NCBI GenBank assembly: GCA_023443455.1
Contig: JAEZUE010000059.1
Span: 47,927-111,926 of the forward strand
DNA length: 64,000 bases
Direction: 5' to 3'
Source: Verrucomicrobiota bacterium
GTDB taxonomy: Bacteria; Verrucomicrobiota; Verrucomicrobiia; Opitutales; Opitutaceae
Shown: piece after piece, positions 37,754 through 46,004 of the stretch
Position numbering within the stretch: position 1 is the stretch's first letter
Layout of the letters: each line of letters begins with the position of its first letter
Notes under the pieces: generated by a model
Database searches by the model: none
What the model saw: the letters and a program-made list of their open reading frames with translations, nothing else
Told to the model about the DNA's origin: nothing
Translations under genes and position numbers: made by a program

Positions 37754-37795
37754 TTCGACCGCTCAAGTTGATGGCCGTCAACTTGAGCGGTCGAA
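37754..37795. repeat. 18-bp perfect inverted repeat in a divergent promoter region
   Basis: TTCGACCGCTCAAGTTGA, spacer TGGCCG, TCAACTTGAGCGGTCGAA. It lies between the GalU-like gene (minus) and the split membrane-protein gene (plus). The stem would be very stable as RNA or as a cruciform. It has no partner copy in the window. Confidence 0.85.
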
Positions 37796-37850
37796 GCGGG
37801 GGGCGTTCGCGCTTGTACGCGGGAGTCGTGGCCGGTGTGTTCGGTGCCTT

Positions 37851-38081
37851 ATGGCCTCCCCTCATGCATTCGAGCGCGACGAACCGGTCTGGCGTGCCGG
37901 TCTGCGCGGCGCGCGGGCGAATCTCGTGCCCGGGATTGCGCTGCAAGTCGTGGCCGTGGGACTGGTTGCGACCTACTACCGCTGGCCCGCGATGGAGGTG
38001 TTGCTGAGCGAGGTTGCCGGGATGCGCAGCCGCATCGGTGTGGTATTTCCGATCGGCATCACCGCGCTTTTCGGCGGGTGA
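37851..38081 (+). CDS. N-terminal part of a split membrane protein (Mpv17-like?)
   Basis: 76 residues with a hydrophobic segment VPGIALQVVAVGLVATYYRW (about 25-44) and a second IGVVFPIGITALFGG at the end. The stop TGA overlaps the ATG of the next frame (TGATG). The last residues here and the first of the next ORF join smoothly as one membrane segment if the reading frame is shifted by one base at GGCGGGTGATG. So this is either a frameshifted gene or two coupled subunits. Confidence 0.5.
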   Translation: MASPHAFERDEPVWRAGLRGARANLVPGIALQVVAVGLVATYYRWPAMEVLLSEVAGMRSRIGVVFPIGITALFGG

Positions 38082-38587
38082 TGCCGTTTTTCTATCTGCG
38101 CCTGAGGCGGGCGACGCGGGCGGCGCACCCCTGGCGTGGTCTCGGCTTCATGGCCGTGTACTGGGGAATCCGCGGTTTCGAGATCGATCTGATGTACCGC
38201 ATTCTGGCCGCGACGGTGGGCACGGGGCGCGATCCGCTGACGTTGGCGATCAAGGTGTTCTTTGACCAGTTCGTCTACTGCCCCCTGTGGGCGGTGCCAT
38301 GGATGGCTCTCGCCTATGGCTGGCGAAACGAGGGGTATTCGTGGACGCGGCTGCGCGAGCGGATCCGCGGACGGTTTTGGCGGTGGGAGGTGCTGCCGGT
38401 ATACATTGCCAGCTGTGCGCTGTGGGTACCGGCGGTCGCGGCGGTGTATTCGTTGCCCCGGCCGCTGCAGTTGCCGCTGTGCAACGTCGTGCTCTGCTTC
38501 TTCACCCTCATGGTCGCGCACATCGCCATCCATCAAGCCGAAGTCCGGGCACGGCGGTACGGCGCGGGTCGGGCGGAGACGACCTGA
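38081..38587 (+). CDS. C-terminal part of a split membrane protein (Mpv17-like?)
   Basis: 168 residues, about four membrane segments. KVFFDQFVYCPLWAVPWMAL, RGRFWRWEVLPVYIASCALW and LCNVVLCFFTLMVAHIA weakly follow the Mpv17/PMP22 pattern (DQ-x-PL, W-x-WP, final W/F-rich helix). Mpv17-family proteins are membrane channels of uncertain substrate. Read together with the preceding 76-residue ORF the total of about 244 residues suits that family better. The assignment is tentative. Confidence 0.55.
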   Translation: MPFFYLRLRRATRAAHPWRGLGFMAVYWGIRGFEIDLMYRILAATVGTGRDPLTLAIKVFFDQFVYCPLWAVPWMALAYGWRNEGYSWTRLRERIRGRFWRWEVLPVYIASCALWVPAVAAVYSLPRPLQLPLCNVVLCFFTLMVAHIAIHQAEVRARRYGAGRAETT

Positions 38588-38666
38588 GGCCTGTTGGGCC
38601 GGAGAGTGAAGACTTTGGCGACGCTAGGGGCGATCGGCCCTATAGGGTAAAACAAACGTTCAAACT

Positions 38667-38679
38667 GGGGTGAAGCCCC
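38667..38679 (+). promoter_or_regulatory. GGGG-TGAAG-CCCC stem-loop ahead of pseudopilin cassette 1
   Basis: A short G-C hairpin about 150 bp upstream of the first prepilin start. Similar hairpins (GGGG-A/T-rich loop-CCCC) lie upstream of the other two cassettes at 44037-44052 and 47168-47181. The stem is only 4 bp, so chance is possible in GC-rich DNA. Confidence 0.3.
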
Positions 38680-38832
38680 TAATTTGGTTTGGCTCGTGCG
38701 CGGAGCCTTGTATCTGTCCCGTCGAGCAACCCGGCGGGGAGATGGTTTCGAGGGCCGTCTGGTTTTCGGCTTCGTTTGCCGGTCGGGCTGCTGCGGAGAG
38801 TCAGAACAGAAAATCTCGAAAACATCGACCCA

Positions 38833-39306
38833 ATGACCCAGCCCAACCTCAATGGGTGCGCCTCCGTGCCGGCGCGCTCACGCCAGCAATCCGGCATGAC
38901 TCTCGTGGAGACGGTGGTCGCACTGTTTATCGCGGTGTTCCTGATTGCCGGAATATTGACGTCGGTAATGGTCGCCTCGAAATCGTTCATGGTTGCGAAA
39001 GCGCGCACGAATGCGACGAACGTTTTGAATCAGCAGATCGAGGACATGCGATCAATGGAGTTTGGTGTTCTCAAATCGACTCTCGCCACACCGGGTGCCA
39101 CAAATGTGGTGGTCAAGGTTGGTAATATGGATTTCCGCATCGAGCGTGTGTCGTCATTTCCTGCATTGGTAGGCGCCACGCCACCGGCTCAGAACCTCGA
39201 GTATATCGAATGCGTAATCACGGTTTATTGGTCGATTTCCGGGCGTTCATACAGTAGTATAGCCCGGACTTCATTTTCGAAATATGGATTTGCGGCCCAA
39301 TCATGA
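38833..39306 (+). CDS. Type IV pilin-like protein (PilV/GspI type), cassette 1
   Basis: 157 residues. Class III prepilin signal: a long charged leader, then G|MTLVETVVALFIAVFLIAG with the conserved E5 after the cleavage glycine, and one hydrophobic helix. The C-terminal domain is small and includes NVLNQQIEDMRSMEFGVLKS, which recurs in the equivalent genes of cassettes 2 and 3 (MEEMRAMTFARLKS, MEEMRSMSFGRLQA). It is the first gene of a plus-strand operon and overlaps the next by ATGA. Likely an inner-membrane minor pseudopilin processed by PilD. DNA here is clearly more AT-rich than in the rest of the window. Confidence 0.8.
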   Translation: MTQPNLNGCASVPARSRQQSGMTLVETVVALFIAVFLIAGILTSVMVASKSFMVAKARTNATNVLNQQIEDMRSMEFGVLKSTLATPGATNVVVKVGNMDFRIERVSSFPALVGATPPAQNLEYIECVITVYWSISGRSYSSIARTSFSKYGFAAQS

Positions 39307-39896
39307 AAAATCCTAGAGTCACTTCAAAAATACGGGCGTTTACGTTGGTTGAGATATTGATTTCTTCGGCAATATTTCTTCTTGCGACGAGTGCAATTCT
39401 CGCGGCCCTGCTCTATTTTCTGCGGGCGGAACGGTCCTATTCACAGACCGCGTTCTTCAACTCGAAGGTCCGGCTCAGCCACGAGAGGACGATGCAGGAC
39501 CTCCGAAATGCCACTTCGGTAACGGCATTCCCAGTTGATGCCGCGGAGGGAATTACATTCGAGTCTGTGGATTTGTCCGGCGGTGCTTGGACAATCTCAT
39601 ACTACAAGGAGGTAGGATCCGGAGGAGTGTCGTTGATGCGCCGCGCGACGCCGGCGTCCGGAAGTCCGGTTGTGTCGACGGTCTATTCCGGTCTGAGCGG
39701 TTTTGCTTTCCATTATTATGATCGTCGGGGAAATGTGATCGCCAACCCCTCAGGCGACCTTTCGGCGGTGAAAGCGTTGCGCTTGGAGATTGCTCCGATT
39801 GCCCGCCATAGATTGGTGTGGGGAACGGATGACGAAAGCATCCGCAGCAGTACGGGGAATGTGATAAACGCGATTGTGCATTTCAGAAACTCCTAG
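39303..39896 (+). CDS. Type IV pilin-like protein (PilW/GspJ type), cassette 1
   Basis: 197 residues with the prepilin leader KIRAFTLVEILISSAIFLLA (cleavage before F, E5 conserved) and a globular domain containing KVRLSHERTMQDLRNATSVT, equivalent to the TRVTQERILLDLRAIS stretch in cassette 2. The C-terminal LRLEIAPIARHR region corresponds to the IQLDFVPLPSRRQA of cassette 2. It overlaps the preceding gene by 4 bp and is followed by the third gene after 2 bp. Confidence 0.8.
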   Translation: MKNPRVTSKIRAFTLVEILISSAIFLLATSAILAALLYFLRAERSYSQTAFFNSKVRLSHERTMQDLRNATSVTAFPVDAAEGITFESVDLSGGAWTISYYKEVGSGGVSLMRRATPASGSPVVSTVYSGLSGFAFHYYDRRGNVIANPSGDLSAVKALRLEIAPIARHRLVWGTDDESIRSSTGNVINAIVHFRNS

Positions 39897-39898
39897 TC

Positions 39899-41251
39899 AT
39901 GAAACAACAGCAAAGCAATCGGTGTGGATATGCGTTGGGGACGGTGATGGTCCTGGCGCTGATCATGTTGGCGGCGGTGGGCAGCTTGGTGGCCTATTCG
40001 GTCAACGAGTCGCGTTCCGCGATGCACAACCAGTTGGCCACCGAGGCCTTCCATCTCGCCGAGCGCGGAGTTGAGCGAGCGGTAGATGCTGTGGCCCGGA
40101 ACGATTTCTCCGCGTGGGGCACCGGATCGTCTCCCGGAGAGTATGTGTTCGTTCAGAGGAACGAGCGTCTCGGCGTACATGGTACCAGTACAAATGTCGA
40201 GATTGTCCCCGTTGCCGGGGCTTCCGGATCTTTCGTGATTCGGTCGCAAGGGACCTCGAGTGCAGGGGGGCTCGAAGCAAAACGCGCGATCAAAACCGAG
40301 ATCACAAAGTCTCAATCATCGGGGAATGCGAGGCCCCCTCTTCGTGTCGGGAATGATTTCAGAATTGTCTATTCTGATCCACCGGTCGAATTTCACACAG
40401 TCGATGCAAGTGGCAATTTGACCGACAAGTATGGGATTCAGACGAGCGATCATGATCCGGAATTCCAAAACGCTCAGATTTATGGGAGCCTGCAGACAGC
40501 TACTGGCGCGACACCGAGCTTCATGACCACAGCAGGGTCGGGACAGACTGTGGCTACGTTGCGGAATTCGGGGACGGCCCCAGGAACGAATATCGATCAG
40601 GCGCTGATCTCAGATGGATTCGTGTTCAACGCCAATACCCCGGTTCTCCCTGCAAATCTGCCTGTGGCTTCATATACTTATGGCAATTTCCAGCCGGGGG
40701 CCGAGTCGGTCCAGTTGGGGTCGACAGGCACTGTGACCAGAATCGATGTCCAGCAGGCATTAAACAGTGATCCGAAGACCTGTTTCTACATCAAGGGGGA
40801 GGTCCATATCGTGGCGGAACAGACGCTCAATCTGAAGGGGCGGATGAATATCGAGCCGGGCGGCAAGTTGATCGTTCACCTGAAAGGTAGCAATGCCGGC
40901 ATCGACTTTAGCGGGAGCGGCTATGAGCCCGACCAGTTTGTGTTGGATGTGCTTTCGACGCAGGAAGGCACGATCACGGTGCACACTGAGGACAATAGCG
41001 GGTTCACTCCCAAGCTGAGCAAGTTTATAGGGACAATAAACGCACCGAATCAGAAAGTGAATATACACTCGACATCGACCCAGCCGGGAGAGGCTCGTAA
41101 TGCGTTTTACGGTTATATCGACTGTGGCAAATTCGAGAATACAAACGGGCCGGTGATCACGGCGCCCGAAGCCGGTGGTGGCAGCGACAAGGGGGTTGTG
41201 GTTACCTTTGATGAGTGGTGCCAGATCGCACCGTACGCTTTGTCGATGTAG
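39899..41251 (+). CDS. PilX-like pseudopilin with large C-terminal domain, cassette 1
   Basis: 450 residues. A hydrophobic N-terminal anchor (GYALGTVMVLALIMLAAVGS) is followed by NQLATEAFHLAERGVERAVD, the AFxLAExGxxRA helix typical of PilX/GspK-like minor pilins, then a large beta-rich domain (about 150-440; LNLKGRMNIEPGGKLIVHLK is right-handed beta-helix-like). The leader lacks the strict G-FxxxE prepilin motif. It ends the plus-strand operon, 16 bp from the converging third gene of cassette 2. Its C-terminal GGGSDKGVVVTFDEWCQIAP parallels the GGSGGDKTPTLVRNSWRQIP tails of cassettes 2 and 3. Confidence 0.75.
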   Translation: MKQQQSNRCGYALGTVMVLALIMLAAVGSLVAYSVNESRSAMHNQLATEAFHLAERGVERAVDAVARNDFSAWGTGSSPGEYVFVQRNERLGVHGTSTNVEIVPVAGASGSFVIRSQGTSSAGGLEAKRAIKTEITKSQSSGNARPPLRVGNDFRIVYSDPPVEFHTVDASGNLTDKYGIQTSDHDPEFQNAQIYGSLQTATGATPSFMTTAGSGQTVATLRNSGTAPGTNIDQALISDGFVFNANTPVLPANLPVASYTYGNFQPGAESVQLGSTGTVTRIDVQQALNSDPKTCFYIKGEVHIVAEQTLNLKGRMNIEPGGKLIVHLKGSNAGIDFSGSGYEPDQFVLDVLSTQEGTITVHTEDNSGFTPKLSKFIGTINAPNQKVNIHSTSTQPGEARNAFYGYIDCGKFENTNGPVITAPEAGGGSDKGVVVTFDEWCQIAPYALSM

Positions 41252-41267
41252 CGCCGGTGGTTGCCCC

Positions 41268-42881
41268 TCAATCGAACACCGGATCGTTCGGCGGTATCTG
41301 GCGCCAGGAGTTGCGCACGAGCGTCGGGGTCTTGTCGCCGCCGCTGCCACCGTTGGCGCTCTGGTCGAAGTGGAAGGCGAAACCGTTGGAGCCGGTGATC
41401 GAGAGGCTTTTCGCCAGCAACGATCCGCAGTAGTCGGACATCTTGCCCTTCTGCCCGGTGGCGCTGAGCTGCGCGTCGGAGTAGGGCGCCATGATCTGGC
41501 CGACGAAGGTGTCGTTGTCGCCGAAGTTCATGATGATCGAACCGCCCTGGGTCGGGTTCTTCACGGCGGTGGTCACGTGGGCGTTGATGGCGGTGGGCTC
41601 GAGCGACTGCATGTTGATCTTGTGGTTGCCGGGCAGCATGCCGATCGTGAGGCGTTTGGCCTCGTAGTTCTGCACAAGGTTGCCGTTTGCATCGAGTTGC
41701 CGGGTGCGGATGACACCGCTGAGGTTGTTCGCGGCGTAGATCGTCAGTTTGGCATCCGGGGTGAGGTAGTTGATGTTGATGCCGTTGGAGGCGTTGATGA
41801 CGTCGAGCACGACCAGGATGGCCTCGCCGCTGATGTTGAGCGTACTGATATTCTCCAGCGATTGAGTTGCGACGTAGTGTTTGTCGGTGTTGGTCGAGCC
41901 AACGTTGAACGTTGATCCGTTGAGCGAGACTGTTCCTACCGCCTTGTGTGGTTCATATTGGGAAAGCTTTCCGGCCTGTTTCCATTGCGAGCCGCCCTTG
42001 CCGTCCTTGGGTAGCACTTGGACCCAGCCGTCCTTGGCTGGAGCGTCAGGTGGGACGACCGGATCGACCGTGACATCAAGGTCGTGGCGAACGTTCTTTT
42101 CGTTGTAGTCGACCGGGGCCTTCACCTTGTCGTCGGGATCGTCGACTTTGGTGAGAATCTCGTTGGGCGGACTGGCGTTTTTCGCGGTCTTCACGGTCGG
42201 GGCCGGATCGGCCGATCCGGTACCAACGGTCGCGTAGTAGCTGCCATTGCTGAGGTTGAGGGCGCCATCGGCGGAGCTGAGGGTGCCCACCAGCAGTTTG
42301 TTGTCCCGGTTCTGGGCACTCGGCGCGGCGTTGTTCTCGCTGATGTAGCTGTCGAATGTGGGGCCGACCTGCGATGTGCTGATGGACGCATCTCCGGTGC
42401 TGCCGGCGAGGAAGCCGCCGAGGGAGAGGCAGCCGGCTCCTTGGGGCGAACTGGTGGTGGAGAAGACCCGGTCGAACTCGACCTCGATCGCGCGCATGAC
42501 GGCCGTGGCGGCGCCGGAATTGGCTGCGTAGCCTTTGGCGGACACGGTGTAGAGCGTGCCGCTTTGTTCGACGACGACCTTGTAGTTGCCCGTGCGCCCG
42601 CCAAGGGAGGCCGGGTCGGCGGTGAACGTGCGAGTCCACTTGTTGGTGCCGGTGCTTGTCCAGCCCGACCCCTCCACCGAGAAGCCCTCGTCGAGAATGA
42701 CCTGGGTGGTGCGGTCGATGCCCGCTTCGGCCAAGTGGAATGCGGTGCTGCCGAGCACAGCGCGTTCGGAGCCGCGATTCTCGGTCAAGGCGGTGCCGAC
42801 GAGTGCGGCGAGGCCGAGGAGCAGGACGGAGCCGAGGATGAGGACGAGGATGAGGGCGGAGCCCTTGCGGTTGCGGCGCAT
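41268..42881 (-). CDS. PilX-like pseudopilin with large C-terminal domain, cassette 2
   Basis: 537 residues: N-terminal anchor KGSALILVLILGSVLLLGLA, AFHLAEAGIDRTTQVILDEG helix, then a long extracytoplasmic domain with repeated beta-strands (VKNPTQGGSIIMNFGDNDTF, VGQIMAPYSDAQLSATGQKG). It is very close to the third gene of cassette 3 along its whole length, with near-identical DNA over the last ~270 bp (41268-41540 against 44368-44640). It is the last gene of a minus-strand operon. Function inferred: tip or surface-exposed component of a type IV pilus-like or type II secretion-like filament. Confidence 0.78.
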   Translation of the reverse strand: MRRNRKGSALILVLILGSVLLLGLAALVGTALTENRGSERAVLGSTAFHLAEAGIDRTTQVILDEGFSVEGSGWTSTGTNKWTRTFTADPASLGGRTGNYKVVVEQSGTLYTVSAKGYAANSGAATAVMRAIEVEFDRVFSTTSSPQGAGCLSLGGFLAGSTGDASISTSQVGPTFDSYISENNAAPSAQNRDNKLLVGTLSSADGALNLSNGSYYATVGTGSADPAPTVKTAKNASPPNEILTKVDDPDDKVKAPVDYNEKNVRHDLDVTVDPVVPPDAPAKDGWVQVLPKDGKGGSQWKQAGKLSQYEPHKAVGTVSLNGSTFNVGSTNTDKHYVATQSLENISTLNISGEAILVVLDVINASNGININYLTPDAKLTIYAANNLSGVIRTRQLDANGNLVQNYEAKRLTIGMLPGNHKINMQSLEPTAINAHVTTAVKNPTQGGSIIMNFGDNDTFVGQIMAPYSDAQLSATGQKGKMSDYCGSLLAKSLSITGSNGFAFHFDQSANGGSGGDKTPTLVRNSWRQIPPNDPVFD

Positions 42882-42895
42882 GGTGGGGAGTCGGA

Positions 42896-43483
42896 TCAGC
42901 CGTTGATGTTGCGGAGCTGGATGAGCGCCGAGGTAAAGGGGGTGTTCTGGCCGTGGGTGAGGCCCATGGCCTGACGCCGCGATGGGAGCGGGACGAAATC
43001 GAGTTGGATGGCTCGCACCTCGTTGGCGTTGGCGGCCGGAGCGTTCTGGCTGCCGGTCCGGTTGCGGTAGTGGAAACGCGATGTCAGGGCTGCGCCGACC
43101 CGGGTCTCGAGATTGTCGATGATGGTTTCGGCCCGGGCCGAACTGAGCCCTTCCTTGGTGTCGGCGATTTTGCGCACGAGGCGACTGCTGGTGAAGCTGA
43201 GGTCGATCCATTGGGAGACGCCGTTGTTGCCGTAGGTGGTGAGTTGTCCGACGAACTGTTGGTCGGTCGCGGTCGCGACGGCGCTGATCGCGCGCAGGTC
43301 GAGGAGGATGCGTTCCTGGGTGACCCGTGTCTGGGCGTTGAGGTCGATCGCATCGGACAATCCGTACATGGAGCGGTTGACGGCGACGAAAACGCTCAGG
43401 GCGGCGCCCACGACCAGGAGCAGCACGGTGGTCGCCACTATGACTTCGACGAGGGTGAAGCCTTTGCGATGGTGGGGTTTCAT
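42896..43483 (-). CDS. Type IV pilin-like protein (PilW/GspJ type), cassette 2
   Basis: 195 residues with a textbook prepilin leader KPHHRKG|FTLVEVIVATTVLLLVVG and the E5 residue. The middle contains VNRSMYGLSDAIDLNAQTRV and TQERILLDLRAISAV, shared almost word for word with the cassette 3 homologue. It overlaps the upstream gene by ATGA and precedes the PilX-like gene by 14 bp. Confidence 0.85.
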   Translation of the reverse strand: MKPHHRKGFTLVEVIVATTVLLLVVGAALSVFVAVNRSMYGLSDAIDLNAQTRVTQERILLDLRAISAVATATDQQFVGQLTTYGNNGVSQWIDLSFTSSRLVRKIADTKEGLSSARAETIIDNLETRVGAALTSRFHYRNRTGSQNAPAANANEVRAIQLDFVPLPSRRQAMGLTHGQNTPFTSALIQLRNING

Positions 43484-43941
43484 GTGGCAGCGGACTCCGA
43501 GGTGTGGATCCCGGCTTGGGAGAAATAGGAGAATGAACTGATCGAGCTGGTTCCGCGCGGGGTGTCCCACTCGACCGTCACGACGATCTTTTTCACTTCG
43601 TCGCTCACCCCTTCCGCCGTGGTCTGCTCGGTGCGTGTCCAGCGGTAGGTGCGCCCGGCCGTGCCTGTATAGTCGATATCGGTGACGGTGCCGGCCTTGA
43701 ACGCCTCGTCCGCGAGGCGCGATTTGAGGCGGGCGAATGTCATCGCACGCATTTCCTCCATTTCGAGGTTGAGGACGGCGACGGCGCGCAGGCGGGCTTT
43801 GGCAGCAGCGGTCGTGGCCGAAACTTGCACTATGGCGGACAGGGCGGCGCCGAAGATCGAAACCATGATTGCCATCGCGATCATGACCTCAAGCAACGTC
43901 ATACCACCCCGCGCGAAGCGGATGGGTGTGTGGGGGAGCAT
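43480..43941 (-). CDS. Type IV pilin-like protein (PilV/GspI type), cassette 2
   Basis: 153 residues: leader RFARGG|MTLLEVMIAMAIMVSIFG with E5, helix continuing into RLRAVAVLNLEMEEMRAMTF. First gene of the second cassette. ATG 43941 gives a short leader; longer in-frame sequence upstream is repeat-derived. Overlaps the next gene by 4 bp. Confidence 0.82.
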   Translation of the reverse strand: MLPHTPIRFARGGMTLLEVMIAMAIMVSIFGAALSAIVQVSATTAAAKARLRAVAVLNLEMEEMRAMTFARLKSRLADEAFKAGTVTDIDYTGTAGRTYRWTRTEQTTAEGVSDEVKKIVVTVEWDTPRGTSSISSFSYFSQAGIHTSESAAT

Positions 43942-44036
43942 CGTGGGGGGATGTGTGCCCGAACCGACGGTCGAGCACACGGCGACGTTGTTCCTGCACT
44001 CGGGGAAGGGAAAGAAAACAAAAGCCCCGGGGTTCG

Positions 44037-44052
44037 TGGGGTTTTTACCCCA
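44037..44052 (-). promoter_or_regulatory. GGGG-loop-CCCC stem-loop ahead of pseudopilin cassette 2
   Basis: On the minus strand it reads TGGGGTAAAAACCCCA, about 95 bp upstream of the first gene of cassette 2. It is immediately followed by another GC hairpin (CCCCGGGG at 44025-44032) and T-rich sequence, so a terminator or attenuator is an alternative reading. Confidence 0.35.
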
Positions 44053-44090
44053 GGAACGTGCTCGGTGCCTCCCTCGGCCGTGTGCATTCG

Positions 44091-44207
44091 GTCGAGTGAC
44101 GAGCGTCGAGGGGCCGATCACAGAGCAGATCGAGCGAAGCAATCGTGTTGAAAGCTCGCCACCGATGGTTTGACGCTCGTCCCTCGACGCTCGCCTCTCG
44201 ACAGCAT
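44091..44207. repeat. Dispersed ~120-bp intergenic repeat, family C copy 1
   Basis: Starts GTCGAGTGACGAGCGTCGAG and ends CGCTCGCCTCTCGACAGCAT. The two ends are inverted relatives of each other, so it has the form of two REP-like palindromes facing each other. The reverse complement matches 55988-56112 with only a handful of differences, and a diverged copy is at 51374-51495. It lies between cassettes 2 and 3. Confidence 0.9.
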
Positions 44208-44367
44208 CATCACGTATAGGAGGGGATAGGTCGCAGAGGGGACCGCGGCCCCTTCGTGCCGATGCAGGCGCAACTTGGTTCCAAGAGGTGCGCGCAACCA
44301 TGCGTGCCGATCCGTCTCGCTTTTCGTGCAAGGAGGCGGCTTGTGGGGTTGGCGGCAGATGCATGGC

Positions 44368-45993
44368 TCACTCGAACACCGGATCGTTCGGCGGAATCTG
44401 GCGCCAGGAGTTGCGCACGAGCGTCGGGGTCTTGTCGCCGCCGCTGCCACCGCCGGCACTCTGGTCGAAGTGGAAGGCGAAACCGTTCGAGCCGGTGATC
44501 GAGATGTTCTTGGCCAGCAGCGATCCGCAATAGTCGGACATCTTGCCCTTCTGGCCGGTGGCGCTGAGCTGGGCGGTCGAATAGGGCGCGAGGATCTGGC
44601 CCACGAAGGTGTCGTTGTCGCCGAAGTTCATCGTGATCGTGGCTCCGTCGGTCGGGTTCGTCACGGCGGTGGTCACGTGGGCATTGATCGCGCTCGGCTC
44701 GAGCGACTGCATGTTGATGTTATGGTTGCCTGGGAGCATGCCGATCGTGAGCCGCTTGGCTTCGTGGTTGGCGACAAGGTTGCCGTTGGCATCGAGTTGC
44801 TGGGTCTTGATGACGCCGCTGAGGTTGCCGGCCGCGTAGATGGTGAGCTTCGCGTCGGCGGTGAGGTAGTTGACCTTCATCCCGCCGCCGTTGGAGGCAT
44901 TGATCGGGCCGAGGCAGACGAGGATGACTTCGCCGCTGATGTTGAGGGTGCCGATGTTGTCGAGCGAGGTGGTGGCGACGTAGTGCTTGTCGGTGTTGGT
45001 GGCTCCGATGGTGGCCACGCCGCCGCTCACGGTCATGTGGGCGGCGGTGGCGTTTCTCGTGATGTCGAAGTCGGAGAGTTTGCCGTTGAGTTTCCACTGC
45101 GACTGGGCGGCCCCGTCCATGGGCAGCACCTGGATCCAGCCGTCCTTGGCGGGGGCGTCGGGCGGGATCACGGGGTCGACCGTGACGTCGAAATCGTGGC
45201 GCACGTTGGCAGGATCGTAGGCGACGGGCTCGTTCATCTTGTCGTCGGGGTCGTCAATCTTGGTGAGGATGTTGTTGGGCGGGCTGGCGTTGGTGGCGGT
45301 CTTCACCGTGGGGGCGGGGGTGCCTGCTCCGGTGCCGACGGTGGCGTAGTAGCTGCCGTTGCTGAGGTTGAGGGCGCCGTCGGCCGAGCTGAGGGTGCCG
45401 ACGAGACACTTGTTGTCGCGGTTCTGGGGGCCGGGGGCGGTATTGTATTCGCTGATGTAGCTGTCGAAGGTGGGGCCGACCTGCGAGGTGCTGATCGCGG
45501 AGTCCCCGGTGCTGCCGGCGAGGAAGTTGTCGAGGGCGATGCAGCCGGCGCCCTGTGCGGCGCCCGAGCTCGCGAGCACCCGGTCGAAGACGACCTCGAT
45601 CGCGCGTTCGGCGGCGGTGGCGGCGCCGGCGTTGGCAACCCGGCCGCGGGCGGAGACGGTGAAGAGCGTGCCGCTCTGCGCGACCACGACCTGGTAGGAA
45701 CCGGTGCGGCCGTCGAGCGAGCCGCTGTCGGCCGCGAAGGTGCGTGTCCATTTTGTGGGTCCATCCGACTTCCAGGCGGAGTCGGTGCCGTCGAACGAAA
45801 GGTCCAGGATGGCCTGGGTCGTGCGGTCGATCCCGGCTTCGGCGAGATGGAACGCCTCGCTGCTCAGCGCGGAGCGTTCCGCGCCGCGGTGTTCGGTGAG
45901 CGCGGTGCCGAGCAGGGCGGCGAGCCCGAGCAGGAGGACCGAGCCGATGATGAGGACGAGGAGGAGGGCCGAGCCCTGGCGGTTGTGGCGCAT
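44368..45993 (-). CDS. PilX-like pseudopilin with large C-terminal domain, cassette 3
   Basis: 541 residues, a close paralogue of the gene at 41268-42881: same anchor (QGSALLLVLIIGSVLLLGLA), AFHLAEAGIDRTTQAILDLS helix, GPTFDSYISEYN, DGALNLSNGSYYATVGTG, and identical terminal NSWRQIPPNDPVF. The central region (about 290-340) is the most diverged part. Last gene of the third cassette. Same inferred role as its paralogue. Confidence 0.8.
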   Translation of the reverse strand: MRHNRQGSALLLVLIIGSVLLLGLAALLGTALTEHRGAERSALSSEAFHLAEAGIDRTTQAILDLSFDGTDSAWKSDGPTKWTRTFAADSGSLDGRTGSYQVVVAQSGTLFTVSARGRVANAGAATAAERAIEVVFDRVLASSGAAQGAGCIALDNFLAGSTGDSAISTSQVGPTFDSYISEYNTAPGPQNRDNKCLVGTLSSADGALNLSNGSYYATVGTGAGTPAPTVKTATNASPPNNILTKIDDPDDKMNEPVAYDPANVRHDFDVTVDPVIPPDAPAKDGWIQVLPMDGAAQSQWKLNGKLSDFDITRNATAAHMTVSGGVATIGATNTDKHYVATTSLDNIGTLNISGEVILVCLGPINASNGGGMKVNYLTADAKLTIYAAGNLSGVIKTQQLDANGNLVANHEAKRLTIGMLPGNHNINMQSLEPSAINAHVTTAVTNPTDGATITMNFGDNDTFVGQILAPYSTAQLSATGQKGKMSDYCGSLLAKNISITGSNGFAFHFDQSAGGGSGGDKTPTLVRNSWRQIPPNDPVFE

Positions 45994-46004
45994 CGGGGGG
46001 GGGC

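Noticed and set aside
38640..38700. Leader of the first pseudopilin cassette as a c-di-GMP riboswitch
   Set aside because: The conserved GEMM core words are absent; only a short GGGG/CCCC hairpin is present.
44025..44052. CCCCGGGG plus GGGG/CCCC stems with T runs as a terminator of an unseen plus-strand gene
   Set aside because: No gene on the plus strand ends here. A leader structure or chance is more likely, so it is reported only as a weak hairpin.
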